Part shown: in pieces, positions 14,810 through 19,968 of the stretch
Layout of the letters: every line of letters starts with the position of its first letter
How positions within the stretch are numbered: the first letter of the stretch is position 1
Source: Actinotignum schaalii_C
GTDB lineage: Bacteria > Actinomycetota > Actinomycetes > Actinomycetales > Actinomycetaceae
NCBI RefSeq assembly: GCF_034119425.1
Contig: NZ_JAWUEL010000036.1
Location: forward strand, 1-19,968
DNA: 19,968 nt
Reading direction: 5' to 3'
Made by a program: the position numbers and the translations under genes
The notes under the pieces: model-generated
What the model was told of the DNA's origin: nothing
Database searches by the model: none
What the model saw: the letters and a program-made list of their open reading frames with translations, nothing else

Positions 14810-15829
14810 CGAATACCGCGCCGCACCTTCAATTTGGCTGGCAATCCACCCCGGCCGCTGCCCGCTGATCTCAAAAGCGTGGCTGAAATAAAGATCGGTG
14901 CCGTGCACCACCACCCCGCCGAGTGGAAGAGCCGCGGCCTGGTGTGCCGCCTCCCGAACTCCTTCCGCGGTGGCATCTCCCAGGCGCAACGTCACCGCCG
15001 CGCTATCCGCCCCGCTGACCAGGGTATTGCGTAGCATCACCACCGGAACCTCAGAGCCATCCACGCGGAGCGTGGCCCCAAAACCGTATTCGGCCTGAGC
15101 CGCATCGCGCTGCCCGAGCAACGGAGCGAGTGCGGAAACTAAACCATTCCAGCGATACACCCCGGCCGTGCCCAGGAGTTCATCGAAACGGGCATCCACC
15201 CCGGCCGGGTCTGTGAACTGATCGGCATTCCCGGGTGCATTACCCACAAAAGGATTCATTTCCGGGCGCGCGGAAAACGTATCCTCCAGAATATCCCCGG
15301 CGCCGGCCACCGCTTCCGGCCCAAAAAGATCATCCTTTGTGGGGGGAACGTTATCGAGACCGCGCACGAATACCGCGGTAGCGTCAATAGCGGCGACGAC
15401 GAGGAACTTCACCATGCTGGTTAGCCGCGAGAAAGGCAAGCCGGCCATGCGCAAAGCCAGATGCAGGACCACCTCCTCTCCGACAATACGCACATCCCCC
15501 AGAGAGAAGGTCTCAAAAACCCAGCCGGCCAAGCCGGTCACATCGATGAGATCCGCCCGGCCCACCCCGCAGCGCAGATTGAGATAGGAACGACCCTCCC
15601 CATCGCGGGCAGGAGAAAGCTCCACCGTTTTTAGGTTGTGCCCGATCGCCACGGCCAGGCGCAGCCCTTCCGTGGATGCCACCGGTCGCATCCCCGCCCG
15701 GCATGCGGTCACCACGCGTTCCCAGGTATTAATAATGTAGCCAGGTTCACCGGGTTCGGCTTCCGGAATATCGCCGAGGGAAGCGGCGATGGTGTCAATT
15801 TCCCGTCCGATAGCGTCCATCTCATCCAT
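14789..15829 (-). CDS. Two-domain conserved hypothetical protein (fusion of the local paralogue family)
   Basis: The 346-residue product has no signal peptide or membrane helix. Residues about 50-150 form an N-terminal domain whose core (GDVRIVGEEVVLHLALRMAG, 111-130, then L..L..MVKFLVVAA) matches the protein encoded at 12798-13259. After a linker rich in Pro, Asp and Asn (160-215), the C-terminal domain (220-346) ends with LPLGGVVVHGTDLYFSHAFE (301-320), matching the C-terminal domain encoded at 13252-13860. ATG 15829 is preferred because a -10 box (15836-15841) ends six bases before it, implying a leaderless transcript. I do not recognise the fold; a small secretion-chaperone-like fold is one guess. 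Confidence 0.75.
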   Translation of the reverse strand: MDEMDAIGREIDTIAASLGDIPEAEPGEPGYIINTWERVVTACRAGMRPVASTEGLRLAVAIGHNLKTVELSPARDGEGRSYLNLRCGVGRADLIDVTGLAGWVFETFSLGDVRIVGEEVVLHLALRMAGLPFSRLTSMVKFLVVAAIDATAVFVRGLDNVPPTKDDLFGPEAVAGAGDILEDTFSARPEMNPFVGNAPGNADQFTDPAGVDARFDELLGTAGVYRWNGLVSALAPLLGQRDAAQAEYGFGATLRVDGSEVPVVMLRNTLVSGADSAAVTLRLGDATAEGVREAAHQAAALPLGGVVVHGTDLYFSHAFEISGQRPGWIASQIEGAARYSLLLGRG

Positions 15830-15835
15830 GGGGGA

Positions 15836-15841
15836 AGTCTA
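15836..15841 (-). promoter_or_regulatory. -10 box of a probable leaderless promoter
   Basis: TAGACT on the minus strand ends six bases before the ATG at 15829. TTTTGC, 16 bases further upstream, could be the -35. There is no ribosome-binding site ahead of the gene. Confidence 0.45.
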
Positions 15842-15951
15842 CCCGGGGCCTACGCCAGCAAAATGCGGTGTTCACGTTCGGCGGGGCGGTGGGCGACATC
15901 ATATTAAGTAAAAATGTGGCGAATAACCGGGGAGAAAGTCCCAGCTGTGGA

Positions 15952-15979
15952 GTGACGCCCTCGCGCGCGGGGCTAAACT
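15952..15979 (+). promoter_or_regulatory. Candidate promoter of the metal-transport operon
   Basis: GTGACG (15952-15957) and TAAACT (15974-15979) are 16 bases apart. An alternative -10, TAGGAT at 15984-15989, has no good partner. Either would start transcription just upstream of the palindrome at 16007-16026. Confidence 0.35.
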
Positions 15980-16006
15980 CGCGTAGGATTAAGCCCCGTC
16001 ACCAAA

Positions 16007-16026
16007 AAGTAAGGGTACCCTTACTT
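16007..16026. promoter_or_regulatory. Perfect 20-bp palindrome, probable DtxR/MntR-family operator
   Basis: AAGTAAGGGTACCCTTACTT is its own reverse complement over all 20 bases. Its central 14 bases agree with the core of the DtxR/IdeR box (TTAGGTTAGCCTAA) at 10 of 14 positions. It lies 75 bases before a metal-binding lipoprotein gene, where a metal-responsive repressor would act. The exact repressor (manganese or iron type) is inference. Confidence 0.7.
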
Positions 16027-16101
16027 ACGAGCGCTGGGCCTCCTCACGGATGTATCCACTCAGGACCTCAACGCCCAGTATAAGCCAGAAAGGGGATGGT
16101 G

Positions 16102-17079
16102 ATGGGAATGGGATATAAACGGGGTGCGGTACGGGCCGGCCTGGCCGCGCTGCTGGTGAGCATGCTTGCCGTGGTGGGGGCCTGCGGGACTGCGTCGTCG
16201 CAAGAAAAAAACGCAGGAAGTGAGAAACCGCAGGTACTCACCACCTTCACGGTACTGGCAGATATGGCACGGAATATCGCCGGCGAACATATGGAGGTCG
16301 CGTCGATCACCAATCCGGGGGAAGAAATCCATGATTATCAGCCTTCGCCCGGTGATATTAAGCGCGCGGAAGGCGCCGATATCATCCTCTACAACGGCCT
16401 GGGCCTGGAGCGATGGTTTGAGAAATTCGTAGAGAATTCCACTGCTGAACGCGTTAACCTCTCCGATGGAATTGAGCCGGTCGCCATCGCGGAAGGTGAT
16501 TACCAGGGCAAACCGAATCCGCACGCATGGATGAGTCCGAAGAACGGCAAACTCTACGTGGATAATATGGTCGCTGCTTTTTCTAAGGTAGATCCCGATC
16601 ACGCCCAGGCCTATCGCACCAACGGCGAAAATTACAAGAAACAACTGGATGCCATCGCCACCGATATGGACGCAGCCCTGGCTACCATTCCCGAATCCCA
16701 GCGCGCGCTGGTGAGCTGCGAAGGTGCTTTCTCCTACCTCACGCGTGATCACGGCCTGCAAGAAAAGTACCTGTGGGCAGTCAACGCCGAAGGCGCGCAA
16801 ACCCCCAAGGCCAAGGCCGACCTTGAGAATTTCGTGCGCACCTCCGGGGTGCGGGCGCTGTTCTGCGAATCCACCGTGGATGACAAAATGGCGTCCGTTG
16901 CCGAAGACACCGGTGTTCCGGTAGCCGGCTTACTGTACGTAGACTCGCTTTCCGAGGCGGACGGTCCCGTGCCCACCTACCTCGATTTGCTTCGGTACGA
17001 CGCCGATCTCATCACCCGCGGGCTCACCGGCAAGGCCGGCGAATCCGCGAGCGAACCCACGAAACCAGCCGGCAAGTAA
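16102..17079 (+). CDS. Metal ABC transporter substrate-binding lipoprotein (Mn/Fe type)
   Basis: The 325-residue product belongs to the cluster A-I (TroA/PsaA/MntC) binding proteins. A signal peptide with hydrophobic core AGLAALLVSMLAVV ends in lipobox VGAC, so Cys28 is lipidated and the protein is held on the outer face of the membrane. Expected metal ligands are present: His77 in EIHDYQ, His141 in NPHAWMSP, Glu207 in CEGAFSYL and Asp281 in YVDSLS. His-His-Glu-Asp is the set of PsaA/MntC proteins for manganese or iron; zinc proteins usually have a third histidine and a His-rich loop, absent here. ATG 16102 is preferred over ATG 16096 for its spacing from AAAGGGG. The 111-base gap to the ATPase gene holds nothing obvious. 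Confidence 0.92.
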   Translation: MGMGYKRGAVRAGLAALLVSMLAVVGACGTASSQEKNAGSEKPQVLTTFTVLADMARNIAGEHMEVASITNPGEEIHDYQPSPGDIKRAEGADIILYNGLGLERWFEKFVENSTAERVNLSDGIEPVAIAEGDYQGKPNPHAWMSPKNGKLYVDNMVAAFSKVDPDHAQAYRTNGENYKKQLDAIATDMDAALATIPESQRALVSCEGAFSYLTRDHGLQEKYLWAVNAEGAQTPKAKADLENFVRTSGVRALFCESTVDDKMASVAEDTGVPVAGLLYVDSLSEADGPVPTYLDLLRYDADLITRGLTGKAGESASEPTKPAGK

Positions 17080-17190
17080 ACGCCGCTCGCATATAAACGC
17101 TGCTTTCACGTGAACGTTGCTAACACGGCAACGATGTTCGCAATATATGCAGCTCGCACCTACGCACAATCGCAGAAAGGCGGAGGAACG

Positions 17191-17994
17191 GTGGCAACAC
17201 CAATAGAATCTCCGAAATACGCTCTGGAAGTGAGCGGTGTTCACGCGCGCTACGGCTCGGTGCAAGCCCTCACCTCGGTGAGCTTCGGGCTGACCCCGGG
17301 TGTTATTTGCGCCCTCGTGGGGCAAAACGGCTCGGGTAAATCCACCCTCATGAAATCAATTATGGGATCGGTGCGGCACGGCGGGGATATTACGATCCTC
17401 GGCCAGAGCGGCACCCGGGCCCGCAAAGCCGGCCTGGTCGGCTACGTTCCCCAAAACGAAGGCGTGGACTGGGCTTTCCCGGTGAGCGTCCGCGAGGTGG
17501 TGACCATGGGCCGCTACGGCTTCATGGGCCCTACCCGCCGCGCCCGCACCGAAGATCGGGAGGCGGTGCGCCACGCCCTCGACATGGTAGAAATGACCCC
17601 CTACGCCGAGCGCCAGATCGGATCGCTTTCCGGTGGGCAGCGCAAACGCGTATTTATTGCCCGCGCCATCGCCCAGGGCGCCCAGCTCATGCTCCTCGAT
17701 GAGCCCTTCGCCGGGGTGGATAAACCGTCGGAAACCATGATTATTGCGCTGCTCCAGAAACTGGCGGCTTCCGGGGTAACTATCCTGGTCGCCACCCACG
17801 ACCTGGCCGGCCTGCCCCAACTGTGCTCCGAAGTGCTCCTCCTCAACCGCCGTGTTATTTTCCACGGCCCGGTGGCCGAAGCCATGAAGCCCGAGCACCT
17901 CATGCAGGCTTTCGGCGTCGTCCCCGATCACCACGAACCGGACCCGGCCGCGGACCCGGCCACGCACCTGCGCAAGGCAAAGGAGAATCGCTAG
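17191..17994 (+). CDS. Metal ABC transporter ATP-binding protein
   Basis: The 267-residue cytoplasmic ATPase of the metal importer shows Walker A GQNGSGKS (44-51), the family-typical YVPQNEGVDWAFPVSVREVVTMGRYG (85-110), signature LSGGQRKRVFIARA (146-159), Walker B LMLLDEP (166-172) and the switch histidine in ATHD (203). These fit the MntB/SitB/ZnuC group. The GTG at 17191 is chosen because GGAGG lies four bases upstream; an earlier in-frame start at 17110 would add 27 residues without homology. The tail contains HHEPDPAADP, a short acidic/His stretch. The stop (TAG, 17992-17994) shares its last base with the permease start. Confidence 0.93.
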   Translation: MATPIESPKYALEVSGVHARYGSVQALTSVSFGLTPGVICALVGQNGSGKSTLMKSIMGSVRHGGDITILGQSGTRARKAGLVGYVPQNEGVDWAFPVSVREVVTMGRYGFMGPTRRARTEDREAVRHALDMVEMTPYAERQIGSLSGGQRKRVFIARAIAQGAQLMLLDEPFAGVDKPSETMIIALLQKLAASGVTILVATHDLAGLPQLCSEVLLLNRRVIFHGPVAEAMKPEHLMQAFGVVPDHHEPDPAADPATHLRKAKENR

Positions 17995-18857
17995 TGTGGT
18001 ACGAACTTTTCGTTGAAATGTGGACGCACCCCTTTATGGTGCGCGGGGCTACGGTCACCCTCACCGCGGCGATAGTGTGCGCGGTCATCAGCTGTTGGCT
18101 GGTGCTCATTGGCTGGTCGCTCATGGGCGACGCGCTCTCGCACGCGATTCTGCCCGGCGTGGTTATCGCCTATGTGCTCGGGATGCCCTTCTCCCTGGGT
18201 GCGGTCATTGCCGCGCTCATCGCGGTGGCGCTGATTTTCCTGCTGCGCTCCACCTCGCGAGTCAAAGAAGACGCCTCCATGGGAGCAGTATTTACTTTGT
18301 TCTTCGCGGTCGGGTTGATCCTTATCAAACTCAACCCCTCCAATGTGGACCTCAACCACGTCATCTTCGGTGACCTGCTGGGTGTCACGCGCGCGGATAT
18401 GATCCAGGTGGTCATCCTGGCACCCCTCGCGCTCGCGATTCTGCTGTTCAAGCGGCGCGACCTCACCGCCTACGCTTTCGACCCCACCCATCTGCAAGCC
18501 ATCGGCATCCGGGCCCGCACGCTCGGCGCGATTTTGCTCTTCTGCCTGGCGCTCACGGTGGTGACAGCCATGCAGGCGGTGGGCGCGATCCTCATTATTG
18601 CGCTGGTGATCGTGCCGGGAGCCACGGCTTACCTGGTCACCAATCGCTTCCGCGTCATGCTCATATTCGCCCCGGTTTTCGCGGCGGTGTGCGCGCTGGT
18701 GGGTCTGTACGTTTCCTACTGGCTCGACCTTCCTTCCGGCGCCGCGGTGGTCACGGCCCAGGGCCTCATGTTCCTGGTGGTCTGGTTGATTTCCCCGCAC
18801 GGTTTGCGCGGCAAGCTCGAGGGCGCGCGCACCCGCGCTGCCACGGTTTCCATATAG
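17994..18857 (+). CDS. Metal ABC transporter permease (ABC-3 family)
   Basis: The 287-residue membrane protein has about eight hydrophobic helices and the ABC-3 signature SLMGDALSHAILPGVVIAY (43-61), with an EDASMGAVFTLFFAVGLILI block and QAVGAILIIALVIVPGATAYL later on. It forms the channel of the importer with the lipoprotein and ATPase encoded upstream. The GTG at 17994 lies eight bases after AAGGAG and overlaps the ATPase stop by one base. Only one permease gene is present, so the channel is presumably a homodimer; Sit-type operons often have two. A strong terminator follows. Confidence 0.93.
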   Translation: MWYELFVEMWTHPFMVRGATVTLTAAIVCAVISCWLVLIGWSLMGDALSHAILPGVVIAYVLGMPFSLGAVIAALIAVALIFLLRSTSRVKEDASMGAVFTLFFAVGLILIKLNPSNVDLNHVIFGDLLGVTRADMIQVVILAPLALAILLFKRRDLTAYAFDPTHLQAIGIRARTLGAILLFCLALTVVTAMQAVGAILIIALVIVPGATAYLVTNRFRVMLIFAPVFAAVCALVGLYVSYWLDLPSGAAVVTAQGLMFLVVWLISPHGLRGKLEGARTRAATVSI

Positions 18858-18912
18858 AACGACGGCGCAGCTAGCGGGCGGTGGCCTTCCCCTAAAATAT
18901 CGGTGCGCCAAG

Positions 18913-18961
18913 AAACAGGTGTGGCCCAGAACCTTCGCGGTCCTGGGCCACACCTGTTTTT
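18913..18961 (+). terminator. Strong rho-independent terminator of the metal-transport operon
   Basis: Two 17-base arms (18913-18929 and 18943-18959) are exact reverse complements around a 13-base loop region containing TTCG, followed by TTTTT (18957-18961). On the minus strand the hairpin is followed by TTTCTT, so it may also stop weak transcription coming from the right. Confidence 0.85.
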
Positions 18962-19041
18962 GCTAGTGCTTGATGTACTGGCTATGCGCTGCTTAGCTTG
19001 CGCTGTGTTGTAGCCATGCGCCGTGCTTGGCTAGGTGCTAC

Positions 19042-19378
19042 TTAGCTATGCCGGCGCCGCACCAGCATCCCGGTTCCCAGCAAAGCAATGGCACCAGCCA
19101 ACAACCACGCGCTTTCCGCGCCGGTGGCGGTCAGCTTCTTCGAGATCATGCTCTTGTAACCGGAGCACTGAGACGCAGCCCATTGGCGTAAGCGGTCTGG
19201 CAGTGCAGATTGAAACCACCGGCAAGGGGGCCTTCTTCGCGGCAGCCACATCTCTAGGCGCCTGACCGTGGGCAGGGGCTGCTGCACGGGAGAAGCAGGA
19301 TGCTAATCGGCGGTACTGTGCGGAAAGAGTGTGGGAGGCGGGTGTGCGTCGTCGTAAAATTATGTAATCTAAAACCAT
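19042..19378 (-). pseudogene. Remnant of a cell-wall-anchored surface protein
   Basis: The C-terminal end (19042-19150) encodes a full sortase sorting signal: SKKLTATGAESA, a hydrophobic stretch WLLAGAIALLGTGML, then VRRRHS. LTATG (19120-19134) is a degenerate LPXTG/LAXTG motif. Upstream in the same frame the sequence becomes Arg/Trp/Pro-rich and unlike a protein. In another frame (about 19178-19288) an Ala-rich secreted-like segment, PAHGQAPRDVAAAKKAPLPVV, appears. This suggests a frameshifted, heavily deleted gene with no signal peptide or start left. The stretch between the terminator and this remnant (18962-19041) contains only semi-repeated GCTTAGCTATG-like words. The alternative is a short intact gene read only by chance similarity. 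Confidence 0.5.
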
Positions 19379-19458
19379 TGAGGTAACAAACTTCGCGCAA
19401 GGGTGCGGGAAAGAGATCCCCTCATTCGTCGCGGTGTTCGCGAGAAAGGTGCACGGTC

Positions 19459-19872
19459 ATGGGTGTTATTCGGGGCGTGACGGAAGAAGATATTCTCGCG
19501 TTTCTTCGCGAGAACGGTATCGAGGCGGGCGCGAACTACCTCGTGGCACGCAAGTATCGCAGCTTCCTGAATGGAATCAGCAAGCTCCTGGTCTCAAGCC
19601 TGTGGAATGCAATCGATGCGGCGGTGATCCGGGTGCTCGTGGTCACCGATGTCGAGTTTATTGTGATCAATCCGGAAGGTGTGTCGGGGCTGTCACATAT
19701 TTCGCGAGCGGACGGCAAGCGTTTCCGGCGGTACTCGTGGGAGAGCGTGATCGATTTCCATGTGGAGCGCAAAGCTACGACCGCGCTTATTAGCTGGACC
19801 GTGGAGGGCAAGGCACAGACGTGGGAAGTTGATGTGACCGATCCGGGGGTCTTCAGCTTCAACCCGGGCTAA
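19459..19872 (+). CDS. Small hypothetical protein, possible bacterial PH-like domain
   Basis: The 137-residue soluble protein starts at ATG 19459, with AAAGG nine bases upstream. A helical N-terminus (TEEDILAFLRENGIEAGANYLVARKYRSF, 8-36) is followed by a run of beta strands: IRVLVVTDVEFIVINPEG (57-74), RFRRYSWESVIDFHVERK (88-105), TALISWTVEGKAQTWEVDV (108-126). The 'VVTD..FIVIN' and 'YSWESVIDF.V' pattern is what bacterial PH-like (bPH/YokE-like) domains show. This is a fold-level guess. The AT-rich stretch at 19355-19375 upstream may hold its promoter. There are no functional partners in view. Confidence 0.6.
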   Translation: MGVIRGVTEEDILAFLRENGIEAGANYLVARKYRSFLNGISKLLVSSLWNAIDAAVIRVLVVTDVEFIVINPEGVSGLSHISRADGKRFRRYSWESVIDFHVERKATTALISWTVEGKAQTWEVDVTDPGVFSFNPG

Positions 19873-19931
19873 TAGACAAATGGTGGGTCTTATATCCGGG
19901 GTTTGCCCTGCCATAGCAACGAAAAGTCAGC

Positions 19932-19958
19932 CTTATTGAGCTCGAGTACCTCAATAAG
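19932..19958. repeat. 9-bp inverted repeat at the right edge
   Basis: CTTATTGAG (19932-19940) and CTCAATAAG (19950-19958) are exact reverse complements around a 9-base spacer. No T-run follows, so it is more likely an operator or half of a larger structure cut by the window edge than a terminator. It may belong to a gene beyond the window. Confidence 0.5.
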
Positions 19959-19968
19959 CTTGCTTCCT

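Noticed and set aside
17991..18953. Long minus-strand open frame opposite the metal permease
   Set aside because: It is the antisense shadow of a clear membrane protein in high-GC DNA: rich in His, Arg and Glu, with no domain and no start signal.
18962..19041. Semi-repeated GCTTAGCTATG-like words, considered as a CRISPR or repeat array
   Set aside because: The words are short, unevenly spaced and imperfect, with no constant repeat or spacer length.

Overview
The window is high-GC, densely packed DNA typical of an Actinomycetota genome. Evidence for this is the strong G/C bias at third positions, GTG starts, TANNNT -10 boxes placed for leaderless transcripts, a NarL-type two-component pair of actinobacterial style, an HrpB helicase, a DUF1846/UPF0371 protein and a degenerate sortase signal. 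The gene set (meso-diaminopimelate dehydrogenase, metal ABC transporter under a DtxR-like site, sorting-signal remnant) would suit an Actinomycetaceae-like host. The family assignment is inference. No rRNA, tRNA, CRISPR array or insertion sequence was recognised.

Left part (1-5646): the 3' end of an FHA-domain gene is followed by a UPF0371/DUF1846 gene on the minus strand. Divergent from it lies a TetR-type regulator gene whose stop overlaps the start of ddh (lysine/peptidoglycan branch) by four bases. The regulator and ddh share a promoter that sits on an imperfect palindrome. Next comes a visibly AT-richer two-gene cassette (4189-5074) with a small acidic protein translationally coupled to a 223-residue protein. 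It is laid out like a toxin-antitoxin module and is the best candidate for an undescribed system here. A flavodoxin-like gene converges on it.

Middle part (5849-9854): an ABC exporter operon (ATPase then FtsX-type permease, minus strand) is divergent from a histidine kinase/NarL response regulator pair. A 22-bp near-perfect palindrome lies in the short region between them. The layout resembles the drug-, peptide- or heme-responsive exporter modules of Actinobacteria. The hrpB helicase gene (9954-12698) follows; it carries low-complexity insertions.

Cluster of unknowns (12798-15829): three minus-strand genes and one plus-strand gene. The two small minus genes each match one half of the larger 346-residue protein, which points to a local family made by duplication and fusion. 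The plus-strand gene has a RraB/DUF695-like N-terminal half and a DUF3806-like C-terminal half.

Right part (15952-18961): a metal-uptake operon (lipoprotein, ATPase, ABC-3 permease) with manganese/iron-type ligands is preceded by a perfect 20-bp palindrome resembling a DtxR-family operator and is closed by a strong hairpin terminator. Beyond it are a decayed cell-wall-anchored protein remnant and a small gene of possible bacterial PH-like fold (19459-19872). The window ends in a 9-bp inverted repeat.
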